NCBI RefSeq assembly: GCF_014268755.2
Contig: NZ_CP077093.1
Location: 5,422,501-5,486,500, forward strand
DNA: 64,000 nt
Reading direction: 5' to 3'
Source of the DNA: Pseudomonas vanderleydeniana
Lineage (GTDB): Bacteria > Pseudomonadota > Gammaproteobacteria > Pseudomonadales > Pseudomonadaceae
In this document: one piece after another, positions 49,681-58,390 of the stretch
Layout: each line of letters opens with the position of its first letter
Position numbering within the stretch: the stretch's first letter is position 1
Translations under genes and position numbers: made by a program
The notes under the pieces: generated by a model
What the model saw: only the letters and a program-made list of their open reading frames with translations
Databases searched by the model: none
What the model was told of the DNA's origin: nothing

Positions 49681-50463
49681 TCAGGCCACATGCGCCATTG
49701 GAAACAACCGCTTGAAGTTCTCGGTGGTCTGCTCGGCAAACTGCTCGTAAGGCACACCCCGTAGCATCGCCAGGTACTCCGCCACTTCCCGCACATACTG
49801 CGGCAGGTTCGGCTTGCCCCGATGGGGAATCGGCGCCAGGTACGGCGAATCGGTCTCGACCAGCAGGCGGTCGGCCGGCACTTGGCGGGCCACATCGCGC
49901 AGGGCGTCGGCATTGCGGAAGGTGACGATGCCCGACAATGAGATATAGAAGCCCAGATCCAGCGCCGCCCTGGCCATGTCCCAGTCTTCCGTGAAGCAAT
50001 GCAGCACACCGGCCTGGGGCAATTGAGCTTCGCGCAGCAGTTGCAGGGTATCGGCCCGGGCGCCGCGGGTATGCACGATCACCGGTTTGCCGGTCTTCTG
50101 CGCCGCCTCCAGGTGCAGGCGGAAGGACGCCTGCTGCACCTCGGCCGCTTCCGGTTCGTAGTGATAGTCCAGGCCGGTTTCACCGATCGCCACCACCCGC
50201 GGATGATCGAGTTCGCGCAACAGCCAGTCGAGCGCCGGCGTCGCATCGGGCTTGACGTCCAGAGGGTGGACGCCGACCGAACAGTCGACATCGGCATAAC
50301 GCTCGGCCAGCGCCTTCACTTCGGCCGCATTGTCGGCGCTGACGCCGATGCACAGGAAGTGGCCGACACCGCGCTGGCGCGCAGCCTCCAGGGCCGCATC
50401 GAGGGAACCGTCGTGCGCGGTGAGGTCGAGGCGGTCGAGATGGCAATGGGAATCTACAAGCAT
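49681..50463 (-). CDS. tatD: TatD-family metal-dependent hydrolase (3'-5' DNase)
   Basis: The product has 260 residues. Metal ligands are in DSHCHLDRL (near residue 4), the Glu of IGETGLDYHY, VIVHTRGARAD, and the Asp of VETDSPYLAPIPHRGKPN, which is the C-terminal TatD signature. It is an exonuclease/deoxyribonuclease family protein, cytoplasmic. The gene belongs to the holB-pilZ-tatD run. It is the YcfH-type paralogue by position. Confidence 0.93.
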   Translation of the reverse strand: MLVDSHCHLDRLDLTAHDGSLDAALEAARQRGVGHFLCIGVSADNAAEVKALAERYADVDCSVGVHPLDVKPDATPALDWLLRELDHPRVVAIGETGLDYHYEPEAAEVQQASFRLHLEAAQKTGKPVIVHTRGARADTLQLLREAQLPQAGVLHCFTEDWDMARAALDLGFYISLSGIVTFRNADALRDVARQVPADRLLVETDSPYLAPIPHRGKPNLPQYVREVAEYLAMLRGVPYEQFAEQTTENFKRLFPMAHVA

Positions 50464-50477
50464 AGGAAAAGTGACAA

Positions 50478-50834
50478 CTACATCGTATGAGTGGGACGGT
50501 CGGACTTCAGGGCACCGGCCAGATGGGTTTCGATCTTGCTGCGGGCGGTATTGTCGCCATCATTGAACTGCACGCCGATACCGGCCGCGCGATTGCCCTG
50601 GGCCCCCTTGGGGGTGATCCAGGTGACCTTGCCGGCGACCGGAATCTTCTCCGGTTCGTCCATGAGGTTGAGCAGCATGAACACCTCGTCGCCCAACTTG
50701 TAGCTCTTGTTGGTGGGGATGAACAGGCCGCCATTCTTGATAAAGGGCATATAGGCCGCGTACAGCACCGACTTGTCCTTGATGGTCAGTGACAGGATGC
50801 CGTTGCGCGGGCCAGGACCAATAGGTTCGTTCAT
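50478..50834 (-). CDS. pilZ: PilZ-domain protein, type IV pilus assembly
   Basis: This 118-residue single PilZ domain starts MNEPIGPGPRNGILSLTIKD, and the loops around KNGGLFIPTNKSYKLGDEVFML are typical. As in P. aeruginosa PilZ, the c-di-GMP-binding RxxxR-D/NxSxxG motifs are not present, so it acts by protein contact (PilB/FimX) in pilus assembly. Lies directly after holB, the usual order. Confidence 0.93.
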   Translation of the reverse strand: MNEPIGPGPRNGILSLTIKDKSVLYAAYMPFIKNGGLFIPTNKSYKLGDEVFMLLNLMDEPEKIPVAGKVTWITPKGAQGNRAAGIGVQFNDGDNTARSKIETHLAGALKSDRPTHTM

Positions 50835-50878
50835 GCGGACTCCCTGAATGCGGATAACCCGATTCTAGGCCTTTGGCC

Positions 50879-51865
50879 TCAGTTTTGGGTAGGCAAAGCT
50901 GCCCACTGCACCAGCAGGGCCTCGAGCAGCAGCACCCGGTTGAGGTTGGCCTTGCTCAACACCTTCTGGCGTTGGGCAAGAATCCAGTCCTGGATATTCA
51001 GTACCTTCTCCCGGGACGCCTTCTGCGCCAGGTACTGCACCACCTTGCGCATATCCGCCAGGCCGAGGCCGTCCTCGTCCTGGGTCAGCTGATAACGCAG
51101 GATCAGGTTCGACCAGTCACAGAACCAGTCGAACAGCAGCAACAGCGAGATGGCGTTCCAACCTTCGGCCAGTTGGGTCGCCGACATCTGTTGCTTGAGC
51201 AGTTTCTTCACCCCGTCAACCACCTGGGCCCTTTGCTCGCGCACGCCCTGGCTCTGCAGGTTGGCCGCCATCAGCGGCGAACCTGCCGCCAGGGTCAGCA
51301 GTTCCACCCGTTCCTCTTCGCTGCAGTCAGGCAAGGCAGCGGTCAGCCACTGCAGGCTCATCGCCTCGCTCGGCAACGGACAGGCCTGCTGCACGCAGCG
51401 GCTGCGCACGGTCGGCAGCAGGCGGCTGGACTGGTGGCTGACCAGCAGCAGCACGGTGTCGCCGGACGGCTCCTCCAGGCTCTTGAGCAGGGCGTTGGCA
51501 GCGTTGATGTTCATCGACTCCACCGGCTCGATCAGCACCACCTTGCGCCCGCCCAACTGCGCAGTCTGGGCGACGAAGCCGACCAGGTCGCGTACCTGGT
51601 CGACCTTGATCGCCTTGTCGGCTTCCTCGGGTTCCAGGATGTAGTTGTCCGGGTGACTGCCAGCCGCCAGCAGCAGGCATGACTTGCACTGCCCGCACGC
51701 CTCCAGGCCTGCCGGGCTCTTGCACAGCAGCAGTGCCATCAGCCGCTCGGCCAGCGCCCGCTTGCCGATCCCCGCCGGGCCATGCAGCAGGTAGGCATGG
51801 GCATGCTGGGTACGACCGGCCAGTTGCTGCCAGAGGCTGCCCTGCCAGGGATAGGCTTCAGCCAT
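50879..51865 (-). CDS. holB: DNA polymerase III subunit delta'
   Basis: The product has 328 residues. AAA+ features: AYLLHGPAGIGKRALAERLM (Walker A-like GPAGIGK), the four Cys of the zinc site (ACGQCKSCLL and nearby), and SRCVQQACPL. HolB is part of the clamp loader. Start is ATG 51865 (MAEAYPWQGSL). In other pseudomonads tmk lies directly upstream of this gene; here there is none (see findings). Confidence 0.95.
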   Translation of the reverse strand: MAEAYPWQGSLWQQLAGRTQHAHAYLLHGPAGIGKRALAERLMALLLCKSPAGLEACGQCKSCLLLAAGSHPDNYILEPEEADKAIKVDQVRDLVGFVAQTAQLGGRKVVLIEPVESMNINAANALLKSLEEPSGDTVLLLVSHQSSRLLPTVRSRCVQQACPLPSEAMSLQWLTAALPDCSEEERVELLTLAAGSPLMAANLQSQGVREQRAQVVDGVKKLLKQQMSATQLAEGWNAISLLLLFDWFCDWSNLILRYQLTQDEDGLGLADMRKVVQYLAQKASREKVLNIQDWILAQRQKVLSKANLNRVLLLEALLVQWAALPTQN

Positions 51866-52021
51866 GCTGCAACCCCGTCGCGAGCGCACGACAGCACGCG
51901 CCAGCCTGTTGTTTTATCTTGATAAAAAATCTAAACACAGCAGTATGGGTATCCTTTCGACAACCGGTAAACAGGGAGGCCTCTTGCATCGGCCACTCTG
52001 GCAAGGCTCCAGGAGCACAGT

Positions 52022-52840
52022 TTGAGAACCATCATCGGGCTAGCCGCACTCGCCAGGTCCGGCAAAGACACGGTAGCGTCAATGCTGCTCGCACAAGCGG
52101 AGATCGCCGCATTCGCCCTGGCCGATCCACTCAAGGTCGGCTGCCAGGCCCTGTTCGGCCTGAGCGATGAACAAACCTGGGACGATACATTAAAAGAGCA
52201 GAAGATTGATCTGTGGAACCGTTCCCCGCGCGAGTTCTTCCAGCAAGTCGGCACGGAATGGATGCGCAATCATAACCCAGACCACTGGTTGCAGCGGGCG
52301 GATCGCGAGATCAATCCGCCGCAGGACGACAGTGCCTGGTCGGGCACGCCGGACCTGGCGGCCGCCGACGCGCCCTTTCGCCTGGCGGCCCAGGCGTTCT
52401 TCGACTTTTCGGATGCGCAGATCTGGGACACGGGACATTACTCGCAGGTCGATCCGAGCTGGAACATTTCCCCACGGGAGGCCGTGGCCCTGATCGAACG
52501 GCACGCCCTGGCCTTCGACCCCGACTACGCGGCAAAACGCGCCCGGCTGCCGCTGATGCCGCTCAAGCGCCGTCCGCCGCTGCCGGCCAGCGCCTCGACG
52601 ATCATCATCAAGGACATCCGCTTCGAGAACGAAGCCAGGTACCTGCGCGAGCACCATGGCGTGATCTGGCACATCACCCGCCCCAATCTGCAACGGGTCA
52701 ATGCGCACTCCTCGGAACTGGGCGTCGCACGTCAGCCCGAGGATGTATTGATCGTCAATGACGGCAGCCTGGAGCATTTGCAGACAGCAGTGATGCAGGC
52801 ATGGCAGCAGCACAGAACCATCACCCGGGCAACCCCCTGA
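52022..52840 (+). CDS. Deoxynucleoside-monophosphate-kinase-like P-loop protein with internal duplication
   Basis: The product has 272 residues. It starts at TTG 52022 (aggagcacag just before it). The P-loop is GLAALARSGKDT (residues 6-17). LADPLKVGCQALFGLSDEQTW, then SPREFFQQVGTEWMRNHNPDHW, and DIRFENEARYLREHHGVIW with the conserved D-x-R-F-x-N-E match phage-type (T4 gp1-like) dNMP kinases. A second copy of the helical block (AAQAFFDFSDAQIWDTG, SPREAVALIERHAL) is inserted at residues 120-165, which normal dNMP kinases lack. The gene is alone on its strand in the place of tmk. Role in dTMP phosphorylation is inferred. Confidence 0.75.
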   Translation: MRTIIGLAALARSGKDTVASMLLAQAEIAAFALADPLKVGCQALFGLSDEQTWDDTLKEQKIDLWNRSPREFFQQVGTEWMRNHNPDHWLQRADREINPPQDDSAWSGTPDLAAADAPFRLAAQAFFDFSDAQIWDTGHYSQVDPSWNISPREAVALIERHALAFDPDYAAKRARLPLMPLKRRPPLPASASTIIIKDIRFENEARYLREHHGVIWHITRPNLQRVNAHSSELGVARQPEDVLIVNDGSLEHLQTAVMQAWQQHRTITRATP

Positions 52841-52862
52841 AACCTGGCCGCCTTCACGCCCC

Positions 52863-52894
52863 CTGCAGGAGCCTGGCTTGCCAGCGAAATGGCG
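52863..52894 (+). repeat. Single REP-like copy
   Basis: ctgcaggagcctggcttgccagcg... is a single half of a REP element between the kinase-like gene and prfH. No inverse partner lies within 100 bases. Confidence 0.6.
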
Positions 52895-52959
52895 CTCAAG
52901 CCCTCCTCCGCACTCGCTGTCGGGCTGGCGCGTGCAGCCACCCGCCCGACGGCGCGATG

Positions 52960-53577
52960 TCAGTGCAGCGGTTCGAACCGCTCGCCGACGAACACCCGGC
53001 CAGGATTACCGCGCTCCACCTGATGGTGCAGCAGGCGCCGCGCCGCACGTGCGCCGGCCGCATCGCACTCCGCCAACGCCTCCAGCTTCAGCGCGATAAG
53101 GCCCAGCGCCAACCGCTTGTTCGCGTGCTGGCTACGCTCCGACTGCACCTTGACGCTGATGCCGCTGGCCAGGTGGGTAGCCCGCACCGCCGATTCGGTG
53201 CGGTTGACGTGCTGGCCACCAGGTCCTGACGCGCGCAGGGTCTCGAAGCGGATTTCCCCCGCCAGGCCAGCGGCCGGCTCCGGGCAACGCGCTACGCCGA
53301 TGAACCAGTTCTTGCGCTGGTGGCGCGGCCGGTAGGGACTGGTCGCCTGCCACTGCAGCGTGCCGATCCATTGCGCCGCCAGCACTTCGGCAGTCGCTCC
53401 CTCCAGACTCAGCAGCGCCGAGCGCAGTGTGCCCGGCCGCGGACCGTCCTCCTGCTCCAGCAGCGTCATCCGTACAGTTTGCGCCTCGGCCTCCACCTGC
53501 AAGCGCTTCAGCGCCTTGGCCACGGCCAGGCAGCATTCCTCCGGCCCCTGGGCGGCGGAAAATTGCAGCAGAACCAT
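52960..53577 (-). CDS. prfH: Peptide chain release factor H (PrfH)
   Basis: This 205-residue protein is a class I release factor reduced to the catalytic domain. The GGQ motif lies in [20 protein letters not shown] (near residue 120). There is no codon-recognition domain of the RF1/RF2 type. PrfH acts with RtcB2 on ribosomes damaged in the 16S decoding centre, releasing the stalled peptide so that RtcB can re-ligate the RNA. Start ATG 53577 overlaps the rtcB stop (TGATG), so the two are translationally coupled. Confidence 0.9.
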   Translation of the reverse strand: MVLLQFSAAQGPEECCLAVAKALKRLQVEAEAQTVRMTLLEQEDGPRPGTLRSALLSLEGATAEVLAAQWIGTLQWQATSPYRPRHQRKNWFIGVARCPEPAAGLAGEIRFETLRASGPGGQHVNRTESAVRATHLASGISVKVQSERSQHANKRLALGLIALKLEALAECDAAGARAARRLLHHQVERGNPGRVFVGERFEPLH

Positions 53578-54713
53578 CAGCAGCACTCCCCGCGGGTTTT
53601 ATAGGTCAGCACCGGCGCCAACCGCGCCAATGGCCGCACCAGGCCAGCCCGGACCAGGGTATCGACGATGCTGTCCACCGGTTTGTAGGCCTCCGGCGCC
53701 TCCTCGTAGATCAGCTGCCGATCCTCGCAGATCACATGGCCGCCCAGGCGGGTGCGCCCCAGTTGTGCCGGACTGAAGCGCCGCGACAACCGATCCTTGC
53801 ACTCACTGCGCATCCACTTGCGCCCGGCGCCATGCGCCAGCGACAACAGGCTCAGCTCGCTGGGCAGAGGCTCCACCAGATAGGTGAAATCCCCGCGCGA
53901 ACCGGGAATCGCCACCAGTCCGGCATCCGCCGGTGTCGCGCCCTTGCGGTGCAACCAGCCGTCGACGCCGCGGATGCGGGCCGGCGATACCAGGTTGTGG
54001 TTGACGTCCAGCAGCAGCTCGCCCTCGGCACGCAGCCGCTCCAGCATGCGCTGCGCAATCAACAGCCGGTTGGCCTCGGCAAAGCGCAGGCCCTCGTTGT
54101 GACGGGCCAGGTAGGCGGCGCAATCCGCGCTGCCCTCCAACAAGCCGGCGTGGCCGTGCTGGTCTACCTGCTCGCGCAGAATGGCCTGGCCCAGGCCACG
54201 CGAACCACTGTGCACCAACAGCAGCAGCCGCTTGGAATCCAACGCCAGTTCGGCGCTGCGTTCGACGTCGTAGATCTGGTCCACGCGTTGCAGCTCGGCG
54301 AAATGATTGCCGCCGCCGATAGTGCCCAGCGCGCCTTCGAAGCCGCTCGCCGGCAGCGCCAGCGCCGCCACCCGCTCTTGCCAGTCTTCGTCCAGCGGGC
54401 GATCCAGGTTGCCCAGCCGCTTGTCCAGTTTGTCTGCGCTCAGTTTGCCCACGGCGAGGTCCGTGCGCCACAGCGCCATGCCGCAGCCGATGTCGCCGCC
54501 GATCAAGGCCGGGTACAAGCGCCCCACGGAAAAGAAGGCCGCGCCCACGGGATAGCCGCGACCGGGGTGCAGGTCCGGCATACCGGCCACGCGGGCCATG
54601 CCCGGCAGCGCAGCGGTGGTGTGAAGTTGCTGGATCGCGGAGCCCTCGATCCAGGTGTCGTCCGAGGCCAGCAAAGTGACGGTCTCGGACAGGGTTTGCA
54701 TGCAATTGCCCAT
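53577..54713 (-). CDS. rtcB: RNA-splicing ligase RtcB-type (RtcB2, PrfH-associated)
   Basis: The product has 378 residues. Metal and guanylate sites: [13 protein letters not shown] (near residue 45), [10 protein letters not shown] with the Cys ligand, [19 protein letters not shown] and the nucleophile His in [12 protein letters not shown]. RtcB joins 2',3'-cyclic phosphate to 5'-OH RNA ends using GTP and Mn2+. At about 380 residues it is the short PrfH-linked form, rather than the house-keeping RtcB of about 480. Start ATG 54713 (MGNCMQTL) follows ggatgggattattc; ATG 54701 is also possible. Confidence 0.92.
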   Translation of the reverse strand: MGNCMQTLSETVTLLASDDTWIEGSAIQQLHTTAALPGMARVAGMPDLHPGRGYPVGAAFFSVGRLYPALIGGDIGCGMALWRTDLAVGKLSADKLDKRLGNLDRPLDEDWQERVAALALPASGFEGALGTIGGGNHFAELQRVDQIYDVERSAELALDSKRLLLLVHSGSRGLGQAILREQVDQHGHAGLLEGSADCAAYLARHNEGLRFAEANRLLIAQRMLERLRAEGELLLDVNHNLVSPARIRGVDGWLHRKGATPADAGLVAIPGSRGDFTYLVEPLPSELSLLSLAHGAGRKWMRSECKDRLSRRFSPAQLGRTRLGGHVICEDRQLIYEEAPEAYKPVDSIVDTLVRAGLVRPLARLAPVLTYKTRGECC

Positions 54714-55249
54714 GAATAATCCCATCCATCCGGCAAGACGCGACGGCCCGGCGCGACGGATGCGCAGGCACGATACGGTCCCGAACCGGACGGTTCAGTA
54801 AAACGAAATCAGGAAATGTTGGCTAGGACAGAGCCGGGGCCGAAGGCCATTCGACGTGCGCGGCAGCAGTGCCGGGCACGGGGGAATTCAAGCTTGGGCG
54901 CGCTCTGCCAGGGAAAATGCGATGTTTTGCATGATGGTCTCCTTGGCTGCGTGATGGAAGAAAGGCCAGCATGCTAGCGCAGATGCGGCAGTGATACAAC
55001 AGGCTGCCGGGCGCAGACATGCACAAGCCTACTGATCCGGTACATACCTGAGTATCTTGCAAACTATCAGAAACCAACTTTTTACTTGCCAGCCATTTCG
55101 TCAACAATTGGAACCATCGTTCCGCTTAACTGGTTCGTCCCGCTATGCAAAGACTCCCTCGAAAGCCGCAGTTTTCTTGACCTGCATTAGAAATGCCCGG
55201 ACAATTCAGCACTGTTTCAACTATTTACTCAGGATGAGTAAGCAACTTC
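54714..55249. other. Interval upstream of rtcB, with a 14-codon frame
   Basis: Between rtcB and the divergent LysR gene there is no long frame. The minus strand contains a well-spaced small frame at 54888-54932 (listed separately). The region 55020-55200 is more AT-rich than the rest of the window and probably contains the promoters of both genes. I looked for a sigma-54 -24/-12 pair, common before rtcB operons, and found none that fits. Confidence 0.5.
54888..54932 (-). CDS. 14-residue peptide upstream of rtcB
   Basis: ATG 54932 follows caaggagaccatc, one of the best ribosome-binding sites in the window, and opens MQNIAFSLAERAQA (stop at 54888-54890). It lies about 175 bases upstream of rtcB in the same direction. 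It may be a leader peptide whose translation reports on ribosome state, or the start of a lost gene. No other evidence. Confidence 0.35.
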   Translation of the reverse strand: MQNIAFSLAERAQA

Positions 55250-56176
55250 ATGGAAGACCTGGTTAGAAAGCTGGATCTGGTTTCATTGCGCCTGTTTGCC
55301 GCCGTATGCCAGGAAGGCAGTATTTCCCGTGCTGCAGAACGTGAGTTCATTACGGCATCAGCTGTAAGTCGCCGAATCTCGGAAATCGAAGCGCTGGTCG
55401 GACTGCCACTGATCCATCGTCATGCGCGTGGCATCAACGTGACACCCGCTGGAAATGCCGTCTGGCAAAGTGCTCTGAGCGTTGCCGACAGCATCCAGGA
55501 ACTGGGGGCCGAGCTCCTGCAATTCAGGTCCGGAAGCAAGGGCACCGTCCGCGTCGTCGCCAACCCCTCCACCGTCATGCAGTTCCTGACCCAGGACATT
55601 GCCGCTTTCGCCCGACTGTTCCCGGACATCGACGTCGAACTTGAGGAACAGCCCAGTCCGCAAGCCGTGCGGACCATTGCCGGACATGGTGCGGACTTCG
55701 CCATCTGCAACGAGATCTGCGGCCTTGATGATTTTGACGCGGTGCCCTATCGGCAGGACCAACTTTGCGTCCTGCTGCCAAAACGGCACCGACTTGCTGT
55801 CGCCGACTCATTGCAACTGGCAGAGTTAACCGCAGAGAAAGTGATCGGCCTGAAGCTCGACACCTCGTTGATGCAACTGCTCAAGCGCGAATACGCGACA
55901 TTGGGGGCCCTGTTCATCACCAGCAGCCGGGCCGCCAGCCTCGAGGCAATGTGCCGCATGGTGCACGCCGGATTGGGCATCGCCATCGTGCCCAAGCTCG
56001 TTGGTGAAATGTATGTCGACATGCTGGACGTCGCGCTACGCCCCCTGCTTGCGCCCTGGGCAATCCGCCAATCCTTTCTGATCTGCAATGGCCGTCATGG
56101 CTTGAGCGCCACGGCCAATGCGCTGGCCAGCTTCCTGACCGAAGGCAAGCATTTCTTCCGCTCGAACATTCATTGA
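55250..56176 (+). CDS. LysR-family transcriptional regulator
   Basis: The 308-residue protein has an N-terminal helix-turn-helix (DLVSLRLFAAVCQEGSISRAAE, then TASAVSRRISEIEALVGLPLI) and a LysR effector domain (VRVVANPSTVMQFLTQDIAAF, GLGIAIVPKLVGEMY). It converges on the cysteine desulfurase operon (48 bases between stop codons) instead of being divergent from it. Its sequence near TNVTPAGNAVW-like GINVTPAGNAVW is typical of this family. Codon use is slightly more AT-rich than in the flanking core genes. Confidence 0.88.
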   Translation: MEDLVRKLDLVSLRLFAAVCQEGSISRAAEREFITASAVSRRISEIEALVGLPLIHRHARGINVTPAGNAVWQSALSVADSIQELGAELLQFRSGSKGTVRVVANPSTVMQFLTQDIAAFARLFPDIDVELEEQPSPQAVRTIAGHGADFAICNEICGLDDFDAVPYRQDQLCVLLPKRHRLAVADSLQLAELTAEKVIGLKLDTSLMQLLKREYATLGALFITSSRAASLEAMCRMVHAGLGIAIVPKLVGEMYVDMLDVALRPLLAPWAIRQSFLICNGRHGLSATANALASFLTEGKHFFRSNIH

Positions 56177-56224
56177 ACCAGGGCGACGCGTAAACATCGC
56201 CCCCGTTCGGCAGGATGATCGATA

Positions 56225-57379
56225 TCAGCCCGAGACGACCTTGGCCTCGACTGAAAGGATCGACCTGATTGCCTCGCAAAACGCCAGCACTTCCTCCGGC
56301 CGAGACAGCGGGCTGAACGATACCCTCAGTGTGGAACCCATTTCGGCGGGGGTGAGTTTCATGGCGCTCAGGACCCGGGAAGGTACGGGTGAAACACTGC
56401 TGCAAGCCGAGCCCTTCGACACACAGATATTGCGTTGTGCAAGAAGCTTCATGGCCTTGCTAGCATCCAGCCCGGCAAAGCGCAGGGAAAACACATAGCC
56501 GGAGGTATCACCGTCCTGCGTATTGAGCGAAAAGGCAACGTGCAGGCGTGCAAGCGTCTCTAGCAGCAGAGTGCCCAATTGCCGCACATGACTCTGGAAC
56601 CCATCGGCATTCCTTTCATGATGCCGCAGCGCCCGATACAACGACTCGATCCCGTAGAGGTTCTCCGTGCCCGGACGGATACCGGATTCCTGCTCTCCGC
56701 CAAGCTGGAGCGGAAACAGCCTGAGGCGATGACTCAGGAAGAAGAAACCGATCCCCTTGGCGGCTCCCAACTTGTGTCCCGAACCAATAATGGCATCCAC
56801 ACACGCCAGGTCAGGCGCCGCCACCTTGGTCAACATCTGCACACCATCGCAAATGACCGGAATCTGCGCGTCGAGCATCTTCACCCGCCGGGCGATCTCA
56901 TCCACCGGCTGACACGCTCCAGTTTCATTGTTGACCCCCATGACCAGCACCATGGCAGTACGCTCACTGAGGGCGTCATACAGATAGGAAGTTTCGATAA
57001 TGCCGCAGCGATCGACCGGCACCACGTCGATGCCGAAGCCAAGCTGTTGCATATGCTTGACCGTATTGAATATCGCCGGGTGCTCGATTGCGCTGACAAT
57101 GATCTGGTTGCGCGGCGATTGCGTCGCCTTCAAGAACTGGCAGTGGCCCTGGATGATGAGGTTGGCCGCCTCCGTGGCGCCAGAACAGAAGTAGTACTCA
57201 CCGGGCCGACCACCGAACAGCGCGCTCAACTGGTCTCGGGTCCTATCCAATATCGCCTTGGCCGCATGCCCTGCCGGATGATCGCTGGACGGATTACCCG
57301 GCGCGACCTGAAAATTGACGGCATCGCCGAATGGCAGTGCGGAAGCGGCATTGTCGAGATAGATCATCGAGGCAGTCAT
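56225..57379 (-). CDS. Cysteine desulfurase (class V aminotransferase fold)
   Basis: The 384-residue protein has NifS/IscS features: YLDNAASALPFGDAV at the start, CSGATEAANLIIQG, the PLP lysine in GSGHKLGAAKGIGFF (near residue 200) and a catalytic loop cysteine in SKGSACSSVSPVPS (near residue 330), followed by LRVSFSPLSRPEEV. It would take sulfur from cysteine as a persulfide and release alanine. It is not next to iscU, sufE or tRNA-modification genes, so the acceptor is unknown. It follows the unknown gene with no gap (TGA then ATG). Confidence 0.9.
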   Translation of the reverse strand: MTASMIYLDNAASALPFGDAVNFQVAPGNPSSDHPAGHAAKAILDRTRDQLSALFGGRPGEYYFCSGATEAANLIIQGHCQFLKATQSPRNQIIVSAIEHPAIFNTVKHMQQLGFGIDVVPVDRCGIIETSYLYDALSERTAMVLVMGVNNETGACQPVDEIARRVKMLDAQIPVICDGVQMLTKVAAPDLACVDAIIGSGHKLGAAKGIGFFFLSHRLRLFPLQLGGEQESGIRPGTENLYGIESLYRALRHHERNADGFQSHVRQLGTLLLETLARLHVAFSLNTQDGDTSGYVFSLRFAGLDASKAMKLLAQRNICVSKGSACSSVSPVPSRVLSAMKLTPAEMGSTLRVSFSPLSRPEEVLAFCEAIRSILSVEAKVVSG

Positions 57380-58378
57380 TCAAACGAGCTCCATGTTGTT
57401 GCCCTGCAGCACATCCTGCACTTGCGCAATGAAGGCCCCGCTGTCGAGACTTCTGCTGCCCACCACATCCTTGCCAATGAAGGAGTACTCAATCTGTTCA
57501 TCCTGATTGACGATGATCTGGGCGCAGTTCCTAGAAAACTTTTCGATCAGTACATTGGCGGCGACAATGCCACGAGCGACCTTTTCACCGATGAACTCAT
57601 CGTCACCCCTGGCATAGACGGCAATGTGATCGGTGGCATTGTCGAACTGGCACAACAGCCCACCGTAAGTTGCTGGACACAGCACTCGCCCCCCGGTTTC
57701 GTAGAGATTGATCACCGGATTCTTCTTCAACCGCACCAGCGGACAATGCTCCAGATCACGCTGATTGATCGAGCCATAATCTTTCCACCAGGTCCCGCCG
57801 AAATAACTGTCTTCAACCCGAGTATCATAAAGATAGGGTGTGGTCAGCGAAAACAGCCCCTGATTTTCCGTAGACAGGAAAAGCGCATTGGTCTGCTGGA
57901 ATGTTTCGTGAAGATAGTCCGGATTGACCGCCTTGAGCTGCTCAATGCCTGAACGCGTACGTCGCAGGACTTTCTTGAACAGGTCATTGCCCCGGGACTG
58001 GAGGATAACCTTCACCCGCTCGAGCGGTACGCCATGCTTTTCGAGAATCCCTCTATAGGCCACAGGGATATAATCGGCTTTTTGCTCGCCTTGCAGATCC
58101 TGAGCAATTTTCCGACGCTCGTCATTGCCGCCCTTGATACCCAACAGGTCAGACAGACAGAGGTTGAGCAAAATTTTTCGGTCCGTGTGTTGTAACGCTG
58201 CAAACAGTTCGACACCCAACTTGAAGGTCAGCAGTTCGCTCGCACTGGGCGCTCCCTGTACCCCGAAGCGATATCCCTGGTCAGAGGAAAAGATCGTGGT
58301 ATGCCCACAGTCGATGACAATGTTCTCCCGGAATTCCTTTTGTAAGGTGATTGCTTGAACGATCGACTTGATATCCAT
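57380..58378 (-). CDS. Protein of unknown family, middle gene of the cysteine-desulfurase operon
   Basis: The product has about 332 residues, soluble, and no family recognised. Visible elements: IVIDCGHTTIFSSDQGYRFG near the start, then ALQHTDRKILLNLCLSDLLG, a charged central region, a Cys-containing block EHCPLVRLKKNPVINLYETG, LCPATYGGLLCQFDNATDHI and the end QDVLQGNNMELV. Several cysteines are scattered without a metal-cluster spacing. ATG 58378 (gag 8 bases before it) was chosen over GTG 58387. It lies between the AlaE-like gene (12 bases) and the desulfurase gene (0 bases), so it is certainly in the operon. Confidence 0.8.
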   Translation of the reverse strand: MDIKSIVQAITLQKEFRENIVIDCGHTTIFSSDQGYRFGVQGAPSASELLTFKLGVELFAALQHTDRKILLNLCLSDLLGIKGGNDERRKIAQDLQGEQKADYIPVAYRGILEKHGVPLERVKVILQSRGNDLFKKVLRRTRSGIEQLKAVNPDYLHETFQQTNALFLSTENQGLFSLTTPYLYDTRVEDSYFGGTWWKDYGSINQRDLEHCPLVRLKKNPVINLYETGGRVLCPATYGGLLCQFDNATDHIAVYARGDDEFIGEKVARGIVAANVLIEKFSRNCAQIIVNQDEQIEYSFIGKDVVGSRSLDSGAFIAQVQDVLQGNNMELV

Positions 58379-58390
58379 ATACCGCACTCA

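Noticed and set aside
54940..55100. Sigma-54 promoter for rtcB
   Set aside because: rtcB operons are often sigma-54 dependent, but no GG-N10-GC pair with the right context occurs, and no rtcR gene lies nearby.
56225..57379. DndA of a DNA phosphorothioation system
   Set aside because: The desulfurase fold fits, but no dndB-E or ssp genes are present in the flanks.
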